In this document: in pieces, positions 1-9,092 of the stretch
How the letters are laid out: every line of letters starts with the position of its first letter
Numbering within the stretch: the first letter of the stretch is position 1
NCBI GenBank assembly: GCA_041391765.1
Contig: JAWKNJ010000017.1
Location: 82,632 to 146,631, forward strand
Length of the DNA: 64,000 bases
DNA from: SHAN690 sp041391765
Lineage (GTDB): Bacteria > Bacteroidota > Bacteroidia > Flavobacteriales_G > Salibacteraceae
Direction: 5' to 3'
Notes under the pieces: model-generated
Databases searched by the model: none
Told to the model about the DNA's origin: nothing
The model's input: only the letters and a program-made list of their open reading frames with translations
Program-made: the position numbers and the translations under genes

Positions 1-1
1 T

Positions 2-259
2 GAAGGATTAGATGAGTTGGGTAAACAAGGAATCGAAGTGTTTCCCAATCCTGCGTCTACGAGCCTGAACATTCAATCAACCTATACTGGTGATGAAGCC
101 ATTATCTATGATCAGACTGGAAGAATAGTACTTCGAAGGCCATTAAACGTTTCGAGCAGCTCTGTTCCGGTAGAGCAGCTGGACAGGGGAATCTATATCC
201 TCACAATCAACAATGAATTTGGTGTTTCGCGGGGAAGCGTGACCGTTATATTGAATTAA
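2..259 (+). CDS. C-terminal end of a T9SS-secreted protein (5' truncated by window edge)
   Basis: The frame is open from the first bases of the window to a TAA at 257-259, so this is the 3' end of a longer gene starting outside the window. The visible 86 residues form a type A T9SS sorting domain: a VFPNPAS box, a beta-rich middle with YDQTGR, and LDRGIYILTI near the end, the usual order for the Por secretion-tail family. In that family the domain directs export through the outer membrane and is then removed. An internal TTG at 17 could mimic a start, but the frame continues upstream of it. The function of the passenger part cannot be judged. It precedes, by about 100 bases, a run of further secreted proteins on the same strand. 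Confidence 0.85.
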   Translation, partial: EGLDELGKQGIEVFPNPASTSLNIQSTYTGDEAIIYDQTGRIVLRRPLNVSSSSVPVEQLDRGIYILTINNEFGVSRGSVTVILN

Positions 260-355
260 GCGGATTTGAATTCATTATATAGACAATGGTCCGACTGATT
301 TGTCACTAGGTTTGCGACCTACTTACTGGCTGTGTATTTACATCATCGATTATCA

Positions 356-1870
356 ATGAATAGGAGGGTTGTTCTGGTTGCTGGTTTCTTCATCACAACG
401 CTCGTATCGGTTGGGCAGCGGGACACAGCGGGATTTATTGATTTTGTCCAAAAGGCTCAGGTTGAACTCGGTGCCACAGGACTTGCGATGTCCGTTACCC
501 AGCACGGGAAAATGGTATTTGAATATGGGGGGGGCGTGATAAACTCTGAGGCCGCAACCGCGCCCAGTGTCAATACCCAGTTTGCCATTGCCAGCCTGAG
601 TAAGGCATTCACCGCCTGCGCCATCGGAATGCTCGTTGACGAGGGAAAACTCCATTGGGATGACCCGGTAATTAAACATCTGCCGGCTTTTAGCCTTAGC
701 GATTCGTTGATAACTAAAGCCATTACCGTTGAAGATATTCTCTCACACAGGTCAGGATTGGAAACATTTGATGGCGACTTGTTGTGGTATGGCACTACCT
801 ATTCCAGAGAGGAGGTGGTGCAGCGCATAACAGCAAGACCGCTGAGTTATGGATTGGGCGAAAAGTTTGGATACCAGAACATCATGTTCATCACGGCAGG
901 CTTGATGATTGAGGCCGTTAGCGGCAAAACCTGGGATGAGTTCGTAAAGACGAGGATCTTAGAACCACTCGAAATGAACCGTACTACAAGCGATTTTGAG
1001 ACATTCATGACTGACCTCAATCACGCTGCTCCCCACATAGATGGAAAAGAGATATTCATGCTCAGCTATAATAACAGCGGAGCAACAGCCGCTCTGAACT
1101 CAACGGTCAAAGATTTATCTAAGTGGATCAAGTTTTGGTTGGATGACGGGGTGAACAGAGACGGTGACACACTTATTTCAAGGGAAAGTATTGAACGGAT
1201 TTGGACAAACCATATAGACTTGGCTCCGAGTGCATTTGATAAAGAAAACGGAATCGAGTCTAAAGCGTATGGTATGGGTTGGTTTTTGATGGACTACCAT
1301 GGAAAAAGGGTTATCCATCATGGAGGTGGACTTCCAGGATACATCTCAAAAATTGCCATGGTTCCGGAACAACAGTTGGGTCTGGTTGTGCTGACCAATG
1401 ACATGTCATCAGCCTCATCGATGCTAATGTATGCTGTGATGGATTGGGTCGATGGAAGAGACTACACTCACTGGTTAGAAAAGTTTAGAGGGTTCAGGCA
1501 AAATCAGGAAAAAGCAAAAGAGGAGGCGGAAAGGGAGCGACTTGGCACGCGCGTCTCAAATCCTCGCCTCTTGCCAATTGAAGATTATATAGGGACTTAT
1601 CAAGATGAAATGTATGGAGATGCTCGCATCGTAATGGGCGAACGAGACGAATTAGTATTGACCATGCTTCCTAGTAAGGAGCTTTTCACAGGCGACCTCG
1701 AGCCATGGTCTGATCACGCTTTCAGGTTCGACCACAATGATCCTTTTTTGACGTGGGGACTCGTGAAATTTGAGGTCAAGCTGGATGTCGTAGAGGGATT
1801 CACAATTGATCTGCCAAATGATGACTTTCATTTCGAAAAGCTCAATTTCAAAAAAGTAAGCGGTGGTTAG
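356..1870 (+). CDS. Secreted serine hydrolase, class C beta-lactamase / PBP family
   Basis: About 504 residues. A signal peptide covers residues 1-20 (MNRR, hydrophobic stretch, SVGQ). The beta-lactamase/transpeptidase-like fold is supported by the nucleophile motif S80-L-S-K83, a Y173-Q-N175 (YxN) motif and H322-G-G (in place of KTG), in the family order and spacing. A C-terminal extension with LPIEDYIGTY resembles the DUF3471 domain found in such proteins. Family members are periplasmic or secreted esterases, D-aminopeptidases or PBP-like enzymes; the substrate cannot be read from sequence. I chose ATG 356 rather than the in-frame GTG 332 because it begins the signal peptide directly. The next gene overlaps its end by 8 bases, suggesting co-translation with two sugar dehydrogenases. 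Confidence 0.88.
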   Translation: MNRRVVLVAGFFITTLVSVGQRDTAGFIDFVQKAQVELGATGLAMSVTQHGKMVFEYGGGVINSEAATAPSVNTQFAIASLSKAFTACAIGMLVDEGKLHWDDPVIKHLPAFSLSDSLITKAITVEDILSHRSGLETFDGDLLWYGTTYSREEVVQRITARPLSYGLGEKFGYQNIMFITAGLMIEAVSGKTWDEFVKTRILEPLEMNRTTSDFETFMTDLNHAAPHIDGKEIFMLSYNNSGATAALNSTVKDLSKWIKFWLDDGVNRDGDTLISRESIERIWTNHIDLAPSAFDKENGIESKAYGMGWFLMDYHGKRVIHHGGGLPGYISKIAMVPEQQLGLVVLTNDMSSASSMLMYAVMDWVDGRDYTHWLEKFRGFRQNQEKAKEEAERERLGTRVSNPRLLPIEDYIGTYQDEMYGDARIVMGERDELVLTMLPSKELFTGDLEPWSDHAFRFDHNDPFLTWGLVKFEVKLDVVEGFTIDLPNDDFHFEKLNFKKVSGG

Positions 1871-3212
1871 AATATTGGTTATAGCCTTCGCTATTTGCCT
1901 TGCTAATGGTGTCAAGGCACAAGTATGGCTTGAGAAAACGCGAATCGATACGCACACAGTGGCCAGTCGCCTGGAGATACCATGGGATATCGAAAAATGG
2001 TCATCAGACACGATTATTTTCACAGAAAGAACCGGAGCAATAAAACGACTTTCTCTCTTATCCGGTGAGATTGACACCCTCTACCAAGAACCGGCAGATT
2101 TAGCGGCTGAAGGTCAGGCGGGGCTGATGGGGCTTCAATTACATCCTGAATTTCCTGCTCAACCGTATTTATTTGTTTCACTCGCTTATTACGATGGGGC
2201 TAAGATTAAAGTGAGGGTTGATCGTTTGGGGTATGTGAAAAATGGAGACTCCCTTGCTTTGGTAAATACCATCGTTGAGAATATACCTGCTGCAAATGCC
2301 AATCTGGGAGGCAGACTTTTTATAGATGGTGACAATCACCTTTTATTATCGGTTGGCGACATCAAGGATAATGGACTGCCTCAGGATGAGCTAAGTCTCA
2401 ATGGAAAAATTCTGCGAATGAATCTAGATGGAAGTATTCCAGCGGACAACCCTGATCCAACCAGCCTGGTGTATTCAATGGGGCACAGAAATCCGCAAGG
2501 AATTACTGAAGACGGCAAGGGACATACGTATATTTCTGAGCACGGTGCCTCATCGGACGATGAATTAAATCTCCTCGTGGCTGGAGCCAATTATGGCTGG
2601 CCACTGGTAACAGGTTTTTGTACGGAAGGAACACAGGAAATCTGTGATTCATTGGATGTACATGAACCGCTGGAAACGTGGTCTCCAACCATCGCCCCGG
2701 CTGGAGTAGCATACTTCAATGAAGCAACCATACCGGAGTGGGAAAACAGCATTTTGATGTGCTCGCTGAAAGAACAGCGCTTGAGGGTGGTGAGCCTAAC
2801 TTCTGATGGACAGAATGTGGAAAGTAGTTCATGGATACTTGCTGGTGTTTTCGGGAGGTTGAGGGACGTTCTTGTCATGGGCAACAGGATTTACATATGC
2901 ACTTCCAATCGAGATGACCTTGGAACTCCAACACCGCATGATGATCGAATCATTGAGTTGATTCCATCCACTCATAACCTTGTTGAAAGCATAGCAGGCG
3001 GGGACATAACGTACAGCGTGATGAATAAATCGCTTAAGATCGACCTACCCAGGGCACAGAGAATAACTATTTACAGCCTCAGTGGTAACATGGTTTTTAA
3101 TAACCCTTCGCAACCAGGAACACCCATTTCATTATCGCATTGTCCTGCCGGGGTGTATATACTTGTAGCCGAAGAAGCAGAAATTAAACCCATCAAACTA
3201 TTACTGTATTGA
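1863..3212 (+). CDS. Secreted PQQ-type sugar dehydrogenase (GSDH family) with T9SS tail, copy 1
   Basis: A GTG start overlaps the previous stop; residues 1-19 are a signal peptide ending VKAQ. The body matches the glucose/sorbosone dehydrogenase beta-propeller: LEIPWDIE at the first blade, GLMGLQLHPEF, then GHRNPQGI and SEHGASSDDELNLL followed by GANYGWP, the characteristic aldose sugar dehydrogenase signature. Such enzymes oxidise sugars in the periplasm or outside the cell with pyrroloquinoline quinone. The last 75 or so residues form a short T9SS-like sorting domain (ITIYSLSGNMVF, CPAGVYILV), so export past the outer membrane is inferred. The downstream gene is a diverged tandem copy. No PQQ biosynthesis genes are seen in this window. 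Confidence 0.88.
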   Translation: MVRILVIAFAICLANGVKAQVWLEKTRIDTHTVASRLEIPWDIEKWSSDTIIFTERTGAIKRLSLLSGEIDTLYQEPADLAAEGQAGLMGLQLHPEFPAQPYLFVSLAYYDGAKIKVRVDRLGYVKNGDSLALVNTIVENIPAANANLGGRLFIDGDNHLLLSVGDIKDNGLPQDELSLNGKILRMNLDGSIPADNPDPTSLVYSMGHRNPQGITEDGKGHTYISEHGASSDDELNLLVAGANYGWPLVTGFCTEGTQEICDSLDVHEPLETWSPTIAPAGVAYFNEATIPEWENSILMCSLKEQRLRVVSLTSDGQNVESSSWILAGVFGRLRDVLVMGNRIYICTSNRDDLGTPTPHDDRIIELIPSTHNLVESIAGGDITYSVMNKSLKIDLPRAQRITIYSLSGNMVFNNPSQPGTPISLSHCPAGVYILVAEEAEIKPIKLLLY

Positions 3213-4624
3213 AGAGATTAGCCTTGGTTAGTGTGTTGATGTTGATGGGTTATGTTGGGCAAGCACAGGATACAATCAAAGTTGGTCAAACCACGCTTGT
3301 GACCAAGGTGTTGGTCGACAACATGGCTATTCCCTGGGACATGAGTTGGGGCCCTGATGGGTGGATCTGGTTCAACGAACGCGATGGGGATATTTATAGA
3401 CTAAACCCGGACGACACCACCTTGATCAAGGTGTTCACATTGCCTGATGTTTTCGAAAGTTGGGACAATAGTGGATTCCACGCGATGACCCTACACCCTG
3501 ACTTTCCAATTACCCCTTATATTTTCACGCACTACACGGTGGGGGAGTTTAAATCGAGACTGGTAAGGTGGACATATGACCTCACACTCCAAACACTGCG
3601 AGACTCCGTTGTAATTATCGCGCACATTGGGGGGAATTCATCCCACAATGGCAGCCGCATCGTTTTTGACAAGGATGGGTATTTGTTCCTTTCCGTTGGG
3701 GACGCTTTTGTGAGTCAGGCAGCTCAGGATGTGCACAACACGAACGGAAAGATTTTGAGGATGACTCAGGATGGAAAAATTCCAGAGGATAACCCTATAC
3801 CAGGCTCATTCACATGGTCTTTTGGTCATAGAAATCCTCAGGGGTTGGTTTTCGGGAAAAACGACATTCTTTATTCGTCTGAACACGGAGATGCTACGGA
3901 TGATGAGGTAAACATCATAGAAAGGGGAAGGAATTACGGTTGGCCAATGGTTGAGGGTTTTTGTGACAAACCATCGGAAATACCCTTGTGTGATTCCATG
4001 CAGTCGGTTGAACCGCTATGGGCCTGGACGCCCACCCACGCACCGTGTGGGATTGACTATTTTGATCACGCTTCCATTCCTGAGTGGCGAAATTCTCTTC
4101 TCGTGACATTCTTAAAGCGTCAGCACCTAACGGTTATGCCCTTGTCAGATGATGGTCGTTCATTAAAAAGCGACACCGTTTTCGACTATTTCGTGGAACG
4201 ATATGGCCGAATAAGAGATGTTCTGGTTTCACCGAATGGACGAGTTTTTATTGCTACTTCTAACCAAGAAACAAATGGACAATGGGTCACTCCTGATAAT
4301 TACGATAAGATCATTGAAATCGTAAATCCGGACTACGATTACCCTGAAATCGAAATTCAGAATTATCCTAAACAGGATGAGGCGGTCATCTTTCCGAATC
4401 CAACTAAGGAGAAGGTTTTAATTACCCTCAAAACTGACAATAACGAACTGCATGCTTCGATATACAATAGTCAGGGATACCTAGTGCGCGATCAAAAAGT
4501 GACTACGGAATTCAGTGGCCTTTGGCAAGTTCAATTGCCCGATTTACCGAATGACATCTACACGCTCGTTTATTTCAGTGGTGATAAAACCGGGAGGAAG
4601 AAACTGGTAGTTGAAACGGAATAG
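3209..4624 (+). CDS. Secreted PQQ-type sugar dehydrogenase (GSDH family) with T9SS tail, copy 2
   Basis: The TTG start overlaps the TGA of copy 1 by four bases (TTGA), a typical translational coupling junction. The signal peptide ends MGYVGQAQ. The propeller carries MAIPWDMSWGPDGWIW, FHAMTLHPDF, GHRNPQGLVF and SEHGDATDDEVNII followed by GRNYGWP, the same landmarks as copy 1, with clear divergence between them. The tail from about residue 392 (VIFPNPTKEKV ... LPNDIYTLVY) is a canonical type A T9SS sorting domain. The two genes look like an old tandem duplication that has specialised. The gene ends 24 bases before the convergent lamin-tail gene; no strong terminator hairpin is obvious between them. 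Confidence 0.88.
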   Translation: MKRLALVSVLMLMGYVGQAQDTIKVGQTTLVTKVLVDNMAIPWDMSWGPDGWIWFNERDGDIYRLNPDDTTLIKVFTLPDVFESWDNSGFHAMTLHPDFPITPYIFTHYTVGEFKSRLVRWTYDLTLQTLRDSVVIIAHIGGNSSHNGSRIVFDKDGYLFLSVGDAFVSQAAQDVHNTNGKILRMTQDGKIPEDNPIPGSFTWSFGHRNPQGLVFGKNDILYSSEHGDATDDEVNIIERGRNYGWPMVEGFCDKPSEIPLCDSMQSVEPLWAWTPTHAPCGIDYFDHASIPEWRNSLLVTFLKRQHLTVMPLSDDGRSLKSDTVFDYFVERYGRIRDVLVSPNGRVFIATSNQETNGQWVTPDNYDKIIEIVNPDYDYPEIEIQNYPKQDEAVIFPNPTKEKVLITLKTDNNELHASIYNSQGYLVRDQKVTTEFSGLWQVQLPDLPNDIYTLVYFSGDKTGRKKLVVETE

Positions 4625-4647
4625 GCTGTCAGTTTAGCCAACTGTAG

Positions 4648-7600
4648 CTACAATTTCAATGCGACCACGACTGGAAGGCGTATTAAGCCGCGGTTACCTG
4701 CCAAATCGAAGGTCTCAACCAGAATTACGTGAATTCCTGTACGAGCCTTTTCGCCATTATCGTTCGTGCCATCCCACGTGATTGTTCCAGTTGTGCCCAG
4801 GATGAGGTTGGAAGCCAATTCGCGAATCAAAACACCTTTGTCTGTGTAAACCTTGACCGTTGCTACAGTGCCGGGTTTGGCCAGTGTATAGTCAATGTTA
4901 ACAACATCCTGATAGCCGTCCAGATCTGGGCTGATGTATTCCGCACTCAGGCTGAATGCGGATGTGGCAGAAGAGGCGTATTGTTGAGAGTTCGCGTATC
5001 CGGGAGTTGCGTAGTTCACATCGCTGCTTGCGCTGTGCCAATTGCCGACATCAGAGGCCGGTCGAGAGGGGTCTAATCGCTCCAGCGACACGCCATCCGG
5101 ATTGTCGATCAAAGCGAAGTGCATGCCCTCATTGTAGTCAAAACGTTCCATGGGCTCCTCGAGCTGATCATACAGTAAAACAGAGCCTTCGTCATTGGAA
5201 TAAGAGGGCAGATTCATGACCCACAAATTGTCTTCAACCGCCATTGAATAATTGAGCAGGATGTTATTATCATCCTCATTGAGCGCAATAAAGCCTTTAG
5301 ACGGAATGGTGAGCGTAGCGGCAGATATTTCGTTAAATCGAAGGCTGTCCTTCGAATCGTAATAAGCAAGAGACCAACCGTTCAGAGCGATGTCGTAGTT
5401 GCTGTTATTGAACAGTTCCACAAAATCAGATCCCGATTCTCGCGGATTAAAAAGCACTTCGTTGATAACGATGTCTCCGGTATCATGCAAGTACAATTCA
5501 ATACTTGCGTTTTGCAGGGAAAGCCCAACACAATCACTTACTGAGTCTATCATAATGCTATAAGCCATGCCACGTTGGAATGAACTGGCTGAAGAAGCCG
5601 TGATGGAGAAATAGGACTCATTTATTTCGCCATTGGTCAATAAGGATGCATTAGCCGTTATAGACAACTCTGCCATGGCTGTGCTGTCCATTTTTCGATC
5701 AAACTCAACTTGTATGGTTGTTGGGCTGATGAATTGAGCTGCAACCAACTTAGGGTTTCCAACGCTAGTTGCTGAGTAAACGGAGTTCACTTGTCCTGGT
5801 GTCCCACCATTCGCGCTGGTGGATGCTTTCCAGTTGGAACCCAACCCGCAAATGTCATTCGGGTTCACACGCTCAAGTGTTAAACCTGCATCAATTAAAT
5901 CATCGTCTCCATACCATGTATCGAAGTATGCAACCACGTCAATGGTTGTTGCGCCATTCATGATAGCAATTGCATCGTCAGAGTTGTTCAATGATGGCAT
6001 CGAACTCACCGGGGTTACGCGACCAAAGGGACGAAACAAAGTGTCATAGCCATCATCGCAAACAATTACATATTCGTGTGGCAAGATGAACTCACCCTGA
6101 ATGGCCGATGACGAGCTTCTGTCGGCAATGCGCAAACCATCAAGGCTAAGAAGGTTATCGGTGCGGTTATAAATTTCGATGAATTCGTAAGGGGGAATGG
6201 TCTGTGCCTCACTCGGAACAGGTGAAATTTCATTGATAACCAGGTCATAAGGCTTTGCGCTCAACCCAATAGCGATTTGCATGCTGTCACTGACCAATGG
6301 ATTGCCCAGACAATCTGTTCCCCCTGTGACTATGAGCTGATACAAGACACCCGAGTCCAATGCCGGGCTCAGCACCAAAACAACCTCCTTGAAAAATGGC
6401 GCAATGGGCATAACCTTTGAAACAGTCAATCCATTCATAGCAGAAAAGGTAGCAGCCGTAAGCGATGCGCTATCCATGGGTTTGGAAAACATGAGTCGCA
6501 GTGTGTCAATCGCAACAACCTCAAGTGCTGATATTATGGGGTTTGTCGTATCGGGCGCCAAGGAGTAGATGGAGTTCTGCATTCCCGGGGTTCCTCCCAA
6601 GCCATCATTACTGGCGCGCCAGTTCGATTCTTGAGTGCAGCTGATTTCCGGGTTGATGCGTTCCAGGGTGAATCCCCCATCTTGTTTGTTTTCATCCTGA
6701 TACCAGCTGTCAGAATATTCCACTAGGTCGATGGTCGTTCCATTCAAGTGAATATAAATACTATCGCCTGTATTGTTGAGGGAGGGCATGGAACTTACCG
6801 TAGCAACTTTTCCGTATGCCGCAAACAAAGCAGCGCTACCTGAGCTACAAAGAATGAGGTATTCATCGGGCATCATAACAGTGGTTGCGATCACCGAGGA
6901 TTTTCTGGCATCTGCCAATTCCAAATTCTCCAACCGAAGCAGTTTCCCTGAGCGGTTATGAAGTTCAACAAACTCAAAGGGAGGAATTCCGGCCGCTTCG
7001 TCCGGGTCGGGATAGAGTTCGTTGATGACCAAATCATTGGGTGCGGGCAGTGCTCCGATCCCAAAATCAATGGTTTTTTCCTGGATCACATTTCCCGGGC
7101 AGTCGGTTACACCATCCACTGTCAGCGTGTAGATTACACTCGAATCTAAATTTGGTAGAAGGTTTAGAATCACAGTCGTCAATTCACTTACGGTTATTCC
7201 GTTTACGCTGACACCATTGGTGAGCGAGTAAGTGCCTTGCGCCAAAGAGGTGGAATCCATTACTTCAGAGAACTTCACCTGAACTTCATTTAAGGTGTTG
7301 ATTGACACCGACTCAATGGTGGGTGGAGTCGCGTCAGGGGCAATCGAGTACACGGAGTTTTGTTGGCCGGGTGTTCCGCCAACCATCGTATCTGAGCAGG
7401 CGATCCAATTGGAGGGGCCGGTACAAACTGCTAATGGATTAATTTGTTCTAAGGTGTATCCGCCATCCGCTTTGAGCGCATCCAAATACCAAGTGTCCGA
7501 GTAGTTCACTTGATCAACGATGGTTCCATTCAATTCAAACGAAAGCGCCTCACCACCGTTGGTGAGTGCGGGGAATGAAGTGAATGCGATCACTTTACCG

Positions 7601-8670
7601 TATGCGGCTAAGGCAGCGGAGTCACTGTCGTCACAAAGCACAATGTATTCTCCCGGGGCAATGTAATGTCCGGAAGGAAAGCTGAAATTTCCGGTTCCGT
7701 CATGAAAGACCGCTTGGTCAAGGGAGTAGTAGTTAGCGGTGGTATTATGGATCTCCACAAACTCCCCGTCAGGGAGGCCGACTTGTGGGGTGGGGTCGGC
7801 CATGATCTCGTTGATCACAATGTCTCGAAAGGAAATGCCGGTGGCGAAATCAATGAAAAAAAAAGAGGTGTCTACCGGAACAATGGCAATGCCTTCAGCA
7901 TCCTTCACTCCAGAAACCGAAAGGGTATAAGTCGTTTCGCTCACCATTGCCGAAGGGAGTTGAAGCGTCACCAAGTTTCCACCGGAAAGCGTGGCGCTGA
8001 TTGGGTTTCCGACACCATTATCCAGCGAGTAGTTGGTTGCAATTTGCGAAGAGGCTGGATCCATCGGTTCAGAAAAAGTCAACTCGATTTCTGTGGCTGA
8101 ATTAACCATCATGGACTCAAGCGTTGGCGGAATGGTGATGACACTATCGATGTAGAAATCATCAAAATAAAAGGCACCTGAATTGGACGATGTGTACTTG
8201 CACCACACACCAAAGTGTTGCGAGGATGAATAGGTATTGTCGCTGGTTGTCCCTTCTGCGGTGAATGAGCCCGCACCAGACAAACGCGACTCAAGTTGCC
8301 AATTGCTGTTTGGAAACCGGGTAACCCGAACCACGATCGAAGGATTAGAACTGTAAATGGACACACCGGAGATAATGCTGGTGATGGTGTTTCCGTCTTG
8401 ACGGAACAAGTCCACATTATCATTGCTCAGGTTTTCACCCAATTGAACAAAGTATCCATTTAATGCTCCATTCAAGTTAGCTGCTGATGACATCAGGTAC
8501 ACCCTGCTTTTGTTGTTGTCGCTGGGGGAGAAAGCCATACGCCAATAAAACTCCCAGACCACCGTGTCAGAAAAGTTGGGATTAAAGGCTGTCGTTAAAT
8601 ACGCGGTATCAGCAGCCGAAGGGCCGCTTGACTGCAGCTGAAACGAGCCATTAACAGTAAACATGCTCAC
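4648..8670 (-). CDS. Giant secreted lamin-tail-domain repeat protein
   Basis: At least 1340 residues. After an N-terminal beta-rich (LamG-like) region of about 180 residues come four repeats of roughly 260 residues, each an Ig-like module (landmarks LTFSEPMD, VKFSEVMD, LMFSKPMD, VEFDRKMD) followed by a lamin-tail domain starting DIVINEIMADP, DLVINELYPDP, DLVINEISPVP and DIVINEVLFNP near residues 283, 545, 810 and 1070. The C-terminus is a FlgD-like Ig module (SPDLDGYQD, TWDGTNDNGEKA), similar in position to CHU_C-type tails of gliding Bacteroidota. Such proteins are usually cell-surface or secreted and may bind polymer or nucleases. The GTG at 8670 is only the first usable start: in the same frame the coding sequence continues upstream through a clear signal peptide with no start codon. 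Confidence 0.8.
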   Translation of the reverse strand: MSMFTVNGSFQLQSSGPSAADTAYLTTAFNPNFSDTVVWEFYWRMAFSPSDNNKSRVYLMSSAANLNGALNGYFVQLGENLSNDNVDLFRQDGNTITSIISGVSIYSSNPSIVVRVTRFPNSNWQLESRLSGAGSFTAEGTTSDNTYSSSQHFGVWCKYTSSNSGAFYFDDFYIDSVITIPPTLESMMVNSATEIELTFSEPMDPASSQIATNYSLDNGVGNPISATLSGGNLVTLQLPSAMVSETTYTLSVSGVKDAEGIAIVPVDTSFFFIDFATGISFRDIVINEIMADPTPQVGLPDGEFVEIHNTTANYYSLDQAVFHDGTGNFSFPSGHYIAPGEYIVLCDDSDSAALAAYGKVIAFTSFPALTNGGEALSFELNGTIVDQVNYSDTWYLDALKADGGYTLEQINPLAVCTGPSNWIACSDTMVGGTPGQQNSVYSIAPDATPPTIESVSINTLNEVQVKFSEVMDSTSLAQGTYSLTNGVSVNGITVSELTTVILNLLPNLDSSVIYTLTVDGVTDCPGNVIQEKTIDFGIGALPAPNDLVINELYPDPDEAAGIPPFEFVELHNRSGKLLRLENLELADARKSSVIATTVMMPDEYLILCSSGSAALFAAYGKVATVSSMPSLNNTGDSIYIHLNGTTIDLVEYSDSWYQDENKQDGGFTLERINPEISCTQESNWRASNDGLGGTPGMQNSIYSLAPDTTNPIISALEVVAIDTLRLMFSKPMDSASLTAATFSAMNGLTVSKVMPIAPFFKEVVLVLSPALDSGVLYQLIVTGGTDCLGNPLVSDSMQIAIGLSAKPYDLVINEISPVPSEAQTIPPYEFIEIYNRTDNLLSLDGLRIADRSSSSAIQGEFILPHEYVIVCDDGYDTLFRPFGRVTPVSSMPSLNNSDDAIAIMNGATTIDVVAYFDTWYGDDDLIDAGLTLERVNPNDICGLGSNWKASTSANGGTPGQVNSVYSATSVGNPKLVAAQFISPTTIQVEFDRKMDSTAMAELSITANASLLTNGEINESYFSITASSASSFQRGMAYSIMIDSVSDCVGLSLQNASIELYLHDTGDIVINEVLFNPRESGSDFVELFNNSNYDIALNGWSLAYYDSKDSLRFNEISAATLTIPSKGFIALNEDDNNILLNYSMAVEDNLWVMNLPSYSNDEGSVLLYDQLEEPMERFDYNEGMHFALIDNPDGVSLERLDPSRPASDVGNWHSASSDVNYATPGYANSQQYASSATSAFSLSAEYISPDLDGYQDVVNIDYTLAKPGTVATVKVYTDKGVLIRELASNLILGTTGTITWDGTNDNGEKARTGIHVILVETFDLAGNRGLIRLPVVVALKL

Positions 8671-8793
8671 ATCGCCCGCCCAGGCGGGGTTGGAGGAAAA
8701 ATTACCATCGCTAAACTCGTCAACAAACTGAGAATGTCCCGCAAGCGGCAGAATGAAAAGGAATAGCGCGAATAACCCTTCAAAGCCTTTGTG
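8671..8793 (-). pseudogene. Signal-peptide coding stretch of the lamin-tail gene, start codon lost
   Basis: Read on the minus strand in frame with the lamin-tail gene, this stretch encodes GLFALFLFILPLAGHSQF and then FSDGNFSSNPAWAGD before joining residue 1. That is a textbook signal peptide plus mature start, but a TAA lies just upstream (8794-8796) and no ATG, GTG or TTG occurs in frame. Shifting one base gives a TTG followed by Lys-Gly, which would start the peptide as MKG-LFALFLF if a single base were missing or added. A sequence error is likely, because the neighbouring asd 5' end is also frameshifted. Confidence 0.65.
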
Positions 8794-8802
8794 TTAGCGG
8801 GA

Positions 8803-8831
8803 TTTGAACAAATGTAATTATCCTAATTTTG
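8803..8831 (+). promoter_or_regulatory. Bacteroidota-type promoter ahead of asd
   Basis: TTTG at 8803-8806 and TAATTTTG at 8824-8831, separated by 17 bases, fit the TTG-N17-23-TAnnTTTG consensus described for Bacteroidota housekeeping sigma factor. The predicted transcription start falls about 20-25 bases before the asd ATG at 8861. Confidence 0.5.
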
Positions 8832-8860
8832 GCCGCCGATTAAGCAATTATTAAATCTAT

Positions 8861-9092
8861 ATGAGAGTAGCGAGTAGGGGCTTCTGGGTCTCGTTGGCGT
8901 GCGATGCTAAGGGTGTTGGTTGAAAGAAGCTCGGATAAGCGCATTGTATTGTGGCTTCCAGAAAAGTCGGTCGGAAAGGAAGTTATTGGTGGTGAAAAGC
9001 ACAAAATCATCGGATCGGAAAGCAGGCCGTGAGCCTGAAACCGGACATCGCGATATTCTCTGCGGGAGGCAATTGCATCAAAAGAATGGCCC
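8861..9092 (+). pseudogene. asd: Frameshifted 5' part of asd
   Basis: ATG 8861 opens the expected N-terminus MRVA, but the rest of the NADP-binding Rossmann region is spread over all three frames: GTA GGG GCT TCT GGG (V-G-A-S-G, from 874), L-V-G from 890, AMLRVLVER from 901, I-V-A-S from 948, EKSVGKEVI from 961, VSLKPDIAIFSAGGN from 9029 and KEWPVFAAVG from 9081. That is at least six frame switches within about 220 bases, while each fragment is still a near-perfect match to the family. Such well-preserved fragments argue for sequence errors rather than long decay, since asd is needed for lysine, threonine, methionine and diaminopimelate synthesis. Confidence 0.8.

Noticed and set aside
7666..8100. 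144-codon open frame on the plus strand
   Set aside because: Shadow of the lamin-tail repeats, whose reading frame is confirmed by four matching repeats.
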